This document shows positions 48,808-59,080 of a stretch of 64,000 nucleotides of DNA, piece by piece. A program made the translations under genes and the position numbers. This DNA comes from Numida meleagris (Eukaryota; Chordata; Aves; Galliformes; Numididae). Each line of letters opens with the position of its first letter. Position 1 is the first letter of the stretch. The notes under the pieces were generated by a model. It had not been told where the DNA came from. It was given only the letters and a program-made list of their open reading frames with translations, and searched no databases. The DNA lies in NCBI RefSeq assembly GCF_002078875.1, contig NC_034438.1, positions 67,107,842 to 67,171,841 on the forward strand, written 5' to 3'.

Positions 48808-49320
48808 CACAGAAGGAGCAGAATATGCAAATTAAGTATAGAATATACAAAATGAGCAGACCTGCTGCAGAAGAATAAGCAGCCTGTTCCCACTCTAAAC
48901 AGAAATCAGCACAGTGACATCCAGAACCATTTCTTTAACTTTATATGATGATGTTACAGGATATATTAGGAATTTTTCTCTTTATTGGTGATAGAAAGAA
49001 AGGACGTAAGGTGCTCAGTTCGCTTTTTTTGGTTTGGTCAGCATTTGACATACTTTGCTATCACCAACCATTTCTGCTGATGCAGCTCACTGGGTAAGTC
49101 TCCATTTATATGTTGATCCACGTAAAAGCAAATCATGCCTGTACTGTGGGAACATTTAGAGTTTTTCTCAGAAAAAAATTCCATTGATACACATTATCAT
49201 CATCTAAAACCAATTTCATAACACTCAAGTCTTTCTTCTAGACATGCTGAATGTCTTTGTTATCACAAAAGATCCTATTCCTCGCCCTTCTCCTGTAGGG
49301 AGAGAGGGGTGAATAACTTT
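48808..49320. other. Unique AT-rich DNA
   Basis: Nothing recognised between two CR1 copies. Confidence 0.5.
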
Positions 49321-49467
49321 TGTTGGGGCAGTACCAGACATGCGTACAGACTAGGAGAAGGTCTCATTGAGAACAGCCTTGTGGTGAAGGACTTGGGAGG
49401 CTCTAGTGGATGAAAAGCTGGATGTGAGCTGGCAGTGTGCCCTTGCAGCCCAGCAGGCCAATGGTAT
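49321..49467 (+). mobile_element. Plus-strand CR1, left part (split by nested insertion)
   Basis: This encodes the CR1 ORF2 stretch of the type 'LGGSSG(V)DEKLDVSWQCA', ending 'GCCCAGCAGGCCAATGGTAT'. The sequence stops abruptly where the minus-strand CR1 begins and resumes at 50,504 with 'TATCCTGGGCTGCATCAATAG', which is the direct continuation of the CR1 sequence. Confidence 0.9.
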
Positions 49468-50503
49468 AGAATCATAGAATCATTGAATGAGCTAGGTTGG
49501 AAAAGACCTACAAGATCACTAAACTATGTCTCCCAACGCGGTATCTAAATGTTTCTTGAACACCTCCAGGGACGGTGACTCAACCACCTCCCTGGGCAGC
49601 CCGTTCCAGCGCCTGACCACTCTTTCAGAAAAGTAGTGTTTCCTAATGTCCAGCCTAAATCTCCCCTGGCGCAACTTGAAGCCATTCCCCCTCGTCCTGT
49701 CACTAGTTACACGAGAGAAGAGGCCAACCCCCAGCTCACTACAACCTCCCTTCAGGTAGTTATAGAGAGTGATGAGGTCTCCCCTGAGCCTCCTCTTCTC
49801 CAGACTGACCAATCCCAGCTCCTTCAGCTGCTCCTCATGAGGCCTGTGCTCCAGACCCCTCACCAGCTTCGTCGCCCTCCTCTGAACATGCTCCAGAGCC
49901 TGAATGTCATTCTTGCAGTGAGGGGCCCAAAACTGGACACAGTACTCGAGGTGGGGCCTCATTAGGGCTGAGTACAGAGGGAGAATGACTTCCCTACTCC
50001 TACTGGCAACACTATTTCTGATACAAGCCAGGATGCCATTGGCCTTCTTGGCCACCTAGGCACACTGCTGGCTCATGCTCAGCCGAGCGTCGACTAATAC
50101 CCCTAGGTCCGTTTCCTCCATACAACTTTCAAGCCACTCTGCCCCAAGCCTGTAGCGTTGCCTGGGGTTGTTGTGGCCAAAGTGCAGGACCCAGCACTTG
50201 GTCTTGTTGAACCTCATCCCGTTGGCTTAAGCCCAGAGATCCAGCCTGTCCAGATCTCTCTGTAGGGCCTCTCTACCCCCAGGCAGATCGACACTTCCTG
50301 CCAGCTTGGTGTCGTCTGCAAACTTACTGAGGGTGCTCTCAATGCCCTCATCCAGGTCATCAATAAAGATATTGAAGAGGACAGGCCCTAGCACCGACCC
50401 CTGGGGAACACCACTCATGACTGGTCGCCAGCTGGATTTAACTCCATTCACCACCACTCTCTGGGCCCGGCCCTCCAGCCAGCTCCTTACCCAGCAAAGG
50501 ATG
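49468..50503 (-). mobile_element. Younger CR1 LINE inserted inside an older CR1
   Basis: A 1.04-kb copy running from 50,503 (5', truncated within RT) to 49,468 (3' tail with two octamers). The RT block includes '[15 protein letters not shown]' and '[16 protein letters not shown]'. From about 50,490 to the natural end at 49,519 a single frame is maintained, broken only by two in-frame stops (TAA at 50,229-50,227 and TAG near 50,058), with no frameshift. The C-terminal 178 codons (50,055-49,519) are uninterrupted. This light damage compared with neighbouring copies marks a relatively recent insertion. It is not autonomous: ORF1, endonuclease and the start of RT are absent. Confidence 0.95.
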
Positions 50504-51111
50504 TATCCTGGGCTGCATCAATAGAGGGGTGGCCAGGAGGGAGAAGGTGATTGTCTCCCTCTGCTCTACTCTCATGAGGCCCCATTTGGAGTACTCCATC
50601 CAGATCTGGAGCTCCCAGCACAAGGAGGATGTGGAACAGTTGGAGTGGGTAAGGAGGAGGGCCACAAGGATGATCAGAGGGCTGGAGCACCTATCCTATG
50701 AAGAAAGGTTGAGGTACCTGGGCGTGTTCAGCCTGGAGAAGGCTCACTGCAGCCTTCCAGTACTTGAAGGGAGCTTGCAACAGGAGGGAGACAGACTTTT
50801 TACGTGGTCAGATAGTGATGGGACAAGGGGGAATAGGGAGATTTAGGTTAGATGTTTGGCAGAAATTCTTTACTCAGAGAGTAGTGAGGTGCTGGCACAG
50901 GCTGACCAGAGAAGCTGTGGATGCCCCATCCCTGGAGGCATTCGAGGTCAGATTGGATGGGGCCTTGGGCAGCCTACCCCAATGGGTGACAACCAGCTCA
51001 TGGCAGGGATTTTAGAAATGGTTGATAGTTAAGGTCCCTTCCATCCTAGCCATACTCTGATTCTATCATTCTATTGTTCTATCACTCTATCATTCTATCA
51101 ATCATTCTATG
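50504..51111 (+). mobile_element. Plus-strand CR1, right part (split by nested insertion)
   Basis: Continuation of the copy interrupted at 49,467. It covers the ORF2 C-terminal domain ('[17 protein letters not shown]' then '[20 protein letters not shown]') and 3'UTR. One deletion shifts frame around 50,760. The 3' tail (51,060-51,111) has six octamers of the ATTCTATC type plus a half unit. Confidence 0.93.
51060..51111 (+). repeat. Expanded CR1 tail octamers
   Basis: Units: ATTCTATC, ATTCTATT, GTTCTATC, ACTCTATC, ATTCTATC, half unit AATC, ATTCTATG. Most CR1 tails in this window have two or three units. Confidence 0.85.
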
Positions 51112-51756
51112 ATATAGAATTTGTCCAAGAAACAGCTATCTCTGTCTCCCCATCTATATTTTTCTATCTAAATATGTCTGCTTGAATGATTGCTGTAAGA
51201 CCACAGTAGTAATATAATTCTGGTGTATTTTGCTAGGTCTTAGCCTACAAACACTTTTCAGACTTCTAAATTTAACTTTTATACTCCAAAAAATTCATTT
51301 TTCAGTACTAAAATGTAGAGTATTTAACGTTCTCCATGGAGACTATTCAAATGTCTGAGGCCAGAGGGAACAAGGAAGAACAGTCGTTATATACATCCTT
51401 CCTCCTGCAAGTCATTTCTCCAAGGTGCTTTCTACACCATGACACTCTTCCCTTTCCCCTTCAGTCCTCAGAGAGCAGTGTCTTCCTTTCATCCATCCAT
51501 GAAGGCCTAACTGACTGCTCTTGCTCTTCACTAATGTCTTTGACTCTATCTGTAGTTTATTGGATGTGAGAAGTGACTTTTTCTTTGCCTTCCACATCCT
51601 TCTCTTCCTCTTGTCAGCATGGGCTGTTCTCCCTAAGACAATCAGCAATCTCCTTTCCCCTGCGCTAATCCTCCTCTTACAGAAACACAGTGCAGACTAA
51701 CAGCTAAACAAGCCAGAAACATAAGTGGTCTTCTTCTCTATCTTAAAAGCTCTAAT
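51112..51756. other. Unassigned interval between facing CR1 tails
   Basis: It lies between the 3' end of a plus-strand CR1 and the 3' end of a minus-strand CR1. The right part (51,340-51,700) is pyrimidine-rich with higher GC. No repeat or exon recognised. Confidence 0.5.
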
Positions 51757-52126
51757 TATAGAATCATCATAGAATCGTCATAGAATCATCAAATCATAGA
51801 ACGATAGAATGGTTTGGGTTGGAAGATACATTTAAGGTCACCTAGTTCCAACCCCCTGCTACAGACAGGGACACCTCCCTCTAGGCCAGGTTGCTCAAAG
51901 GCCCATCCAGCCCGGCCTTGAATGCTTCCAGGGAGGGGGCATCCACAATGTTTCTGGGCAACCTGTTCCAGTGTCTCACCACCCTCACAGTAAAGAATTT
52001 CTTCCTAATATTTAGTCTAAATCTACCCTCCTCCTGTTTAAAGCTATTTCCCCTTGTCCCGCCATTACATATCCTTATCAGAGTCTCTCCCCAGCTTTCT
52101 TGTAGGCCCCCTTCTTCCCCCTGGAA
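51757..52126 (-). mobile_element. CR1 LINE 3' end
   Basis: The left end has several irregular complement octamers ('ATAGAATCATCATAGAATCG'), then 'GGTTTGGGTTGGAAG' and the C-terminal ORF2 complement ('GGGCAACCTGTTCCAGTG', 'CACAGTAAAGAATTTCTTCC'). About 370 bp, 5'-truncated, fairly well preserved. Confidence 0.93.
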
Positions 52127-52130
52127 GAAA

Positions 52131-52187
52131 TAAGCTGGAATGAAATATTAATAAGATGAAAAAATTACTAAGCTGGAATGAAATATT
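52131..52187. repeat. Two direct copies of a 19-bp sequence
   Basis: TAAGCTGGAATGAAATATT occurs at 52,131-52,149 and again at 52,169-52,187, spacing 38 bp, immediately right of the 5' end of the minus-strand CR1. Confidence 0.85.
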
Positions 52188-55100
52188 TATTATTCAAATG
52201 ACATTTAATGTGACAATTTTTCACAGACTATTTTTTTCTGTTTTAGATATCCGGTGTATCATTCTCAAGGTTGCAAATTTATCCACAAAAATAATGTAAT
52301 TTGATTTAAAACTAGGAGGTTGATTACTTCTTCTTTAGCAGTTGGCACTGTCCATTGCTCAATTTTCTATGTTTTAAGTGAAAACCTAACATAGGAGCAG
52401 TAAAGCAAGCAGTGTGGCAAGATAGCTTCGAGAAGTTTTCAAAGTCATCCTTCAAACTGGCTAGTAAAGTGATCCTGGATGAATTTCTATTGCTTCCCAC
52501 AAGTGAGTGCTAATGATTGAACAAGTTTTTATTATTTATTTACAATAACAGGACTTTGTGCCATTGGACCTGCTGTTTTCCTACTGTCATACCTCTTTGA
52601 TGAGGTCTTTAAGAATTTTTGTGAGAATATCTGTTGAAGGAGATGGAAAACCCTTGGCTGTCATAAGGAACTTTGCAACTATGTGCAATTGAGAGATGTT
52701 TGTCTCCTTTCACTGTACCTTTTTTGCTTATCTGGTGCTGCACAGTGTGGACTTTTCTGGGTTGAGTGGAAATTGGCACTCCCTACAGGAGCTGGGACAT
52801 GGCTATATTATGAGAAGCAAAGGAATACCTTTGAAAGAATATTTTAAAAATTGCCAGCTATTATGCTCTCAGGAAAAGCAAGGGACACCTTACATGATAA
52901 CTAAAGGTTGACAGTTGCAGTTTTTTTTTTTTTTTTTTTTTGCCAAACAGTCAATACTCCAAAAATTCAGCTTTCTTTCCTGAACTAGAAATTCTTTGAA
53001 ATGTGAATTAATTTCTTATACCACTGTACTATACCAATAGTGGCTTTCAAATAAGACTTCGTTAGACTTTATTTTTTACAAAAGAATACAGTTCATTTTT
53101 GAACTTCCAGGATGTTGGGAAATACTTTGGTCCTATAAACTATAGGAAGGCTGTAAGAGAAATTTGACACAGACTCAAATAAAACTCATCTTTGAGTTTT
53201 ATCTTCTGTAGCCCACTATAACTGCTAAGCAGGAAAAGAAAACAATAGTCCAAGTTCCCTGCTGGCTCATTTTTGCCTTTCCTATTTTCAGTACTCTAAA
53301 AAAATGAAGTCATATTCTCTTACATATTTAAAGATGTATATGTATTCAAAAAACTCCATAAAGTATAAGTCAATACAGGGTCAGGCTTAATCAGCACTTC
53401 TGTTGAGATCAAAGGAATATTGCTGATATTTTATTCTTAATGTTTGCATTAAAATGTATCTTCAGCTTATGCTCAACTACATAAACAGCAGACTTAACAG
53501 AATTTTCAAGCCCTCTGGTTATGAACTGAACTTCTAAATGCTAAATGAACCATTACAATAACTATGGCAATAAATATGTCTATAAAAACCAAATACTGTT
53601 TTTGATTAATAGATTAAAGTGAAGCTAAATTGACTTTTTTTCTTAATTTGTTTTCTCCAGATTAATCTTATTAAAAATACCACTGAATTTAATTAACATT
53701 TTATACAGAAATTGTGTTTGGTAATTGACTTTATTTTTTTTTACTAATTGGTTACGTATTAAATAGTCATTTTGCAGGAACATTGCTCATTACTAATGAA
53801 TAATAATTCTAGTCAAGAAAATACTTGTCTTACTGGGGAAATTTTTAAAGTTAACAAGGCAATTTTATTTTTTTAATTATATCTAAGTGAGGATTATTAC
53901 CATCAGCACAGTTCTCTTACTCCTTACCAGAATGTTATAATTCATTAAAAAGCAGTGGAGAAACCAATAGCAAAATTCTATTGTTAGAAAAGCAATTTGT
54001 CCTTGTTTAAATTACAATAATTACCATCCATAAATGCCTGTAAAGTTAATTGCATAATAATATTTATTTGAAAAAATTAAAATACTGACTTACTTTTCAA
54101 ATAAGAAAGTTTGTGGTCAGCACCCACAAGGTTTTTTTCTGTGTTTTTTCATTGTTCATTTGGCTTTTTGTGTGTGTGTTTTTTATTTTTTTTACATAGT
54201 ATTGATTTCATTAGACCATAATGTTAATCCTGTTGTAAAATACTCACAAACAAAACTGTGAGCAAAAAAGAAGCACAACAAAATGTGTTAGAAATGTTGA
54301 AAATCTTTTGCTGTAAAATACATTTTCAGCAGCACAGGTTAGAAAGAAACTTTTTTTTCTCAGCTTATAAGAACAAAAAAAAAATTCTTTTTTGTTTAAT
54401 ATCTGAATTTTCAGTTCTGCAAAGCTCATATCTACCATACAATATATAGGATGAAGTAGCTAAGTTCTTAAATGAGTGAAAAGAGCAGTTAAATCCATGC
54501 TGAACCATCCATGCTGATCCATCTTAAAGCATGCCATACAGTTCTAGAAATGAATGGAAATACCAGGTATATTTGTATGCTTTCTTTTTCTTTAAAGAAC
54601 GTAAGAAATATGTGCCAGACAGATTACAACCAATGTATAGGATTAGAAATCACAGGTGACCTTTATTCTGATAACATGAAAGCTATGTATATACTGCCTT
54701 CTGTGGCATTTCTCTTGTTAACATAAGGGTGATTATTGCAAGATTGGTCTTGCATATATCCTGTCCCACTTATCTCTTTTAATATGACTTTTATGAGCAT
54801 GATACTCTGAATTTCAGTGCATGATCAAATTTTGAATGAACCAATTCTTTACTTCTCTATTTACTTACATATGTCTGCCTCATAATTTGAGTCAAGGAAC
54901 AGTGGAGATCACTAAATGTAGTTTGCTCCTTAGAAGAGAACAATCTGAGCAAGAGTGGTTCTGGAATATACAGACAAAGCTAAACTGTTGCTACCTTCTT
55001 TTTGACACTTTCTTGAAAATCAGGATCCTGACCATCCTCATTGCCTTTGTGCAAAGTGTAATTAGCAATATTATCTGTGTGCTACATCGCACATGTTGGT

Positions 55101-55295
55101 AGAAACCCTTGGCCTGGCTGGCCTTCACAGTACAGTGCTGTTAGAAGAATCCTGAAACTGCCAAAAGAAATGTTGCAATGCAGTCTTGCTGGCACCAAGC
55201 CATTCCATCATCATTCTCTCTCCTATCTCCTTTATGTTAGAATGATGAGATGCATGGCTCACCAGAGCAAAATCTGGTCACAAGGAGAGCATTTG
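52188..55295. other. Unique AT-rich DNA, TAAT-dense in the middle
   Basis: Contains T21 at 52,921-52,941 and a repeat-free, TAAT/ATTA-dense segment at about 53,600-54,080. A reading frame 'GLCAIGPAVFLLSYLFDEVF' follows an AACAG at 52,551 but ends at a TGA at about 52,636 and was not assignable. No gene is called. Confidence 0.45.
52921..52941. repeat. Poly-T run (21 T)
   Basis: Uninterrupted homopolymer. Confidence 0.9.
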
Positions 55296-55668
55296 CAGTG
55301 TTGGCACAGGAGAATACTGTGGGAGACAGTGTCAAGGGCTTTGCTGAAGTCTGGGTAGACTAGGTCAACAGCCTTTCCCTCATCCACCAGGTGGGTCACT
55401 TGATCATAGAAGCAGATCAGGTTGGTCAAGCAGGACCTGTCTTTTGTAAACCCATGCTAGCTGGACCTGATCCCCTGGCTGTCCCGCACATGCCGTGTGA
55501 TCTCACTCAAGATGATCTGTTCCATAATCATTCCTGGCAGCGAGTTCATGAACAACATCCACTCATATTCCCAATACCCAATTATATTTGTGTATGTGCC
55601 AAAAAAGACAGTTTCTCCCTTGGAAGCTGCTACTGAAGTGCACTTCTCAAGCCTGTCCAGCACATTCT
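55296..55668 (-). mobile_element. Old CR1 LINE fragment, upstream RT region
   Basis: The complement of the RT stretch that contains the 'AFDTV' block is visible ('GTGTCAAGGGCTTTGCTGAAG', 'ACCAGGTGGGTCACTTG', 'CAGATCAGGTTGGTCAAGC', 'CATGCTAGCTGGACCTGATC'). It then loses similarity at about 55,555-55,630 before a final CR1-like 'CACTTCTCAAGCCTGTCCAG'. No 3' end is present. An older subfamily than the 49-50 kb copy. Confidence 0.8.
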
Positions 55669-55770
55669 ATTTTTTCCTGCTTTCTCAGTAAACACAGGAC
55701 AGTTAAACCATTTATTAACAAGAATTAGCTCACAGAACCACAGTGGATTACTTGGCATATCAGATATTTA

Positions 55771-56182
55771 CTGTTCTTCTGACAGAATGGTGTCTGACTT
55801 GGAAGTGTGGATGAAGCAAAGGGGTGGAATTGAATTCCTCCATGCAGAAAAAATGGCATGCAGTAACATTCATCAGTGCTTCCTGAACATTTATGGAAAC
55901 CAAACAGTGGATATGAGCACAGTGAGGTGGTGGGTGGTGAGTTTCAGCAGTGGTGACTGACGGTGTGTCACCTCCACTGGCGCAGTTTGTTATGATATGA
56001 GCATGGCATAACATGCTCTTGTTCATTGCTGATGAAAATGCACAGCTAATGGTGGCATCTATGCTGAAAATTATGATCTATAGCTGAGAATTTGCTCTAT
56101 CAAATGGTGTTACTGTGCTCTTTGTATATGGTGCAGTTTCCATGGAAATAAATAGGAAACATAATTTTTGGAGTGGCCTGAG
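55771..56182 (+). mobile_element. Galluhop/Mariner1_GG-like mariner, internally deleted
   Basis: A 5'-truncated relic. The transposase start is ATG at 55,787, open for 57 codons to a TGA at 55,958; the peptide has the mariner helix-turn-helix pattern (MVSDLEVWMKQRGGIEFLHA, later QTVDMSTVRWWVVSFSSG). The sequence then jumps to the far C-terminal end ('CAGTTTGTTATGATATGAGC', 'GTTCATTGCTGATGAAAATG'), so the DDD catalytic core is deleted. The right terminus ('AATAGGAAACATAATTTTTGG') runs to a TA at 56,183-56,184. It matches the complement of the copy at 13,005-13,550, including the deletion. Confidence 0.88.
55787..55960 (+). pseudogene. Mariner transposase N-terminal remnant
   Basis: Fifty-seven codons of the HTH DNA-binding region of a mariner transposase, ending in an in-frame TGA. 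Full mariner transposases are about 340 residues. The catalytic domain is absent, so the remnant could at most bind DNA if it were ever expressed; no promoter is evident. Confidence 0.75.
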
Positions 56183-57675
56183 TACTTTTTTTTTTATTAT
56201 TTGATCTTCAGAAAAAAAACTTAACAATTTCACTGAAGAACTGTTCACAAAAGCATATAGTAGATGACTTGCTTAAGTTATAATTAAAAATATCCACAGC
56301 AGAAACCTGACCAAATGGGTTCCACACGCACTGTCAGAGAATGCAAACAATGCATGTACGGAAAATGCAATCAAAGCTAACACAAAGCAGATTTGCTTTG
56401 TGCCAGATTCACCTGATTCACCTGATAGGACTCAAGTCAACATCCTCTCTTCTAAAAAAAGTACAGTCTTATACCATTGTATCTGTTATTACAAACTTTA
56501 AATACAAAAATTCATTCCTGAGGCAACTCCAATAACAGATTACAATTCTTAATAAATATTCTGTGTGCATTTTTTTTAATTCTGCAAAACAGGCGGCAGA
56601 TGTAATTTTATTGTTTGTGGAATTATTTTTCCCTTATTTTGTCTCAACAAGGATTCACTTGCGTTTGTTGAAATCCACCTTGCTGATGGATGATACAAGG
56701 TACCTCTTATGAAGGACATCCGTTGATCTCACAGCTTGCAGAAGTCCTTAGCTAGCTTATGGCAGACCAGGTCAGTCTTAAAGGAGGAATTTTGTATTCA
56801 TATGTGGAGGAAAGCCCTTGGCGCGTGTACAGAACAAAAGTCCAATAAGGTCAATATTAGTATTATCAAATAGTCTAATATGAACTGGATTAAAAAGCAC
56901 TCATGCAAGCCTGAGGACCATTGCTATTGGGTTGACACAGTTAACTTAAATATGTATCTCTCCTCTGGACAGAAAACCAGTCACTGTTTTTTTATTAACA
57001 TTGATAAAAATGATAAAACTATGGTTGAAACAGCACTGATTCCACTGGACTCTGATTTAAGAGACTGAAACCCTGTTTTTCTAATGTTCTGTAGGCACCA
57101 GATGGCAGGAAGCTAATAGTACCATTTCTAATGTTATTTTAATTGGTCTGTTCTACTCTGCGATAAGGCAACAAAGATCCATTTCCCACTGTTTTCCTTC
57201 TCTATGCTGAAACAATAATTGTCTTTCTTTTCATTCTCAACTTTTAATTAATTCACTGCATGACGTTGCTAATTCGTTCATGTTTGCTTTTTTGTTGCAA
57301 TACTTTTAAAATTACTGTGTTCCACAATTTATATGGTCACTACTGGTAAGTTGGAAAAGTTCTGGAAAATACCAGTTAGAAAATACTGGTATTTCCATAT
57401 AATCCAAGCTAAAATTGGGCAACTCAATTAATCATCTCAGATCATGAACATTTTTTGTCTGAGCATGCTCTATAAGAGCAATGGTTGTATATTTCATATA
57501 TAAGTATCTTTCATCCTGAAAAATGAGAAAATTGTTAGTAAAGCAAAACCCTCTTTACTGTGCTCTTTTGGAATAACATGAGCTAAATGAATGTAACGTA
57601 AATGACAGTCAATCCTGAGTTTTTCATTTTCCTAGCTCACAAGAATATTAAAACTTAAGGAAATCATTATTTAAA
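56183..57675. other. Unique AT-rich DNA
   Basis: No gene or repeat family recognised. Contains the CTCF-like site at 57,095-57,108 and a small tandem of TTCACCTGA near 56,406-56,423. Confidence 0.5.
57095..57108 (+). promoter_or_regulatory. Candidate CTCF-binding site
   Basis: GCACCAGATGGCAG matches 13 of 14 positions of the CTCF core consensus CCASYAGRKGGCRS. It is outside any recognised repeat. Motif match only; occupancy is not known. Confidence 0.35.
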
Positions 57676-57991
57676 GGGAGGCTGGAAGAAAGAAGGGGGC
57701 AGATTCTTGAGCTGGATCTGTTGTGGCAGGACAAGGGGAAATGGCTTCAGATTTAAAAGAGGGGAGATTTAGATTGGATATGAGGAAGAAGTTTTCTGCA
57801 GTAAGGATGGTGAGGCCTGGCAACAGGTTTCCCAGAGAGGTGGTGGATGTCCCATCCTTGGAAACATTCAAGGTCAGTCTGGACCTGGCTCTGAGTGACC
57901 TGATGTCCCTGTAGATGTCCATTGCAGGGGAGCTGGACTAGATGGCCTTTAAAGGTCCCTTCCAACTCAATAGATTCTATAAGTCTATAAG
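57676..57991 (+). mobile_element. CR1 LINE 3' end
   Basis: ORF2 C-terminus ('GRFRLDMRKKFSAVRMV', 'PREVVDVPSLETFKVSLDL') and 3'UTR 'GGACTAGATGGCC', 'CCCTTCCAACTC' and a tail 'GATTCTATAAGTCTATAAG'. About 315 bp, 5'-truncated, moderately preserved. Confidence 0.93.
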
Positions 57992-58221
57992 AAGATCTTT
58001 TCTTGTTGAAAGAAGAACCTTATTCTGAATTCTGAACCTCCCAACTTTCCTGCAACTTCATGCAAGGTAATTTTAGAGAAAATAATACTACTAATAATTT
58101 TGAATATTAATTATAAACATGCTGTTATAAATAAAACAGAAGATCAAATATAAAGTAAAAAACGTGAGGCAGGTTTCTATTCTACTACAGAAATAATTGA
58201 ATTCTGTCATTCAATTTCCAT
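57992..58221. other. Unique spacer between two tandem CR1 copies
   Basis: AT-rich; nothing recognised. Confidence 0.5.
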
Positions 58222-59080
58222 GTTATTCAGTTCCATGAGTGATTATCTACAAGGACTTAGTGCATTGGTCAGCACAAAACTGAGTAGTGTGGCTGACAAA
58301 TTAGAAGGAAGGGATGCCATCCAGAGGGACATGAACAGGCTTGGTGATTGGAACAGTGTAAATCTCACGAAGTTCAACAAGGCCAAGTACAAGGTCTTGC
58401 ACCTGGGTTGGGGCCTGTTCCAAACACATGTACAGACTGAGTGAAGGATGGATTGAAGGCAGCCTTGAAGTGAGTAATTTGGATGTATTGGTTGGTGAAA
58501 AACTCTACAAGACCTGGCAGCGTGTACTTGCATCCCAGGAAACCAACCGTATCTGAGATTGTATCAAAATAAGTATAGCTAGCAGATTGAGAGATGTAAT
58601 TCTCTCATTCTACTCTGCTCTCATGCAGGCTCACCTGTAGTAATGTGTTCAACTCTGGGGCCCTCAACACAAGATTGATGTGTAGCTGTTGGAGCGAGTC
58701 CAGAGGAGGGCCATAAAGATGACTGGAAACCTGGAACACCTGTCCTAAGAAGACATGGTAAGAGAGTTTGGGTTGTTCAGTCTAGAGAAGAGAAGATTTC
58801 AGGAAGGCCTTACAGTGGCCTTCCAGTACCTGAAATGGACCTACAAAAGTGTGGAATAGAAGTTCTTTATTAGGGAGTGTAGAGTGGACAAAAGTAGATT
58901 TAGATTAGATATAAGGAAGAAATTCCTTACTGTGAGGCACTGGAAAAAGTTGTCCAGAGAACTTGTGGATGGGGCCTGGGTGTCATGATCTAGTGGAATG
59001 TGTCATCTAGGAGGGTTGGCACTAGATGATCTGTAGAGGTCCTTTCCAACCTCTGTGGAGGTTCTATGTTTCTGTGATTC
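58222..59080 (+). mobile_element. CR1 LINE 3' fragment, about 0.86 kb
   Basis: A separate insertion in the same orientation as the copy just to its left. It begins in RT ('GRDAIQRDMNRLGDWNSVN', 'KFNKAKYKVLHLGWG') and continues through the C-terminal domain with many stops and indels to 'CCTTTCCAACCTC' and a weak tail 'GTTCTATGTTTCTGTGATTC'. More decayed than the neighbouring 57.7-kb copy, so probably older. Confidence 0.92.

Noticed and set aside
52551..52636. Frame GLCAIGPAVFLLSYLFDEVF after an AACAG, resembling a membrane segment of a transporter
   Set aside because: Only about 28 codons before a stop, weak acceptor, and the resemblance to a transporter helix is generic hydrophobicity.
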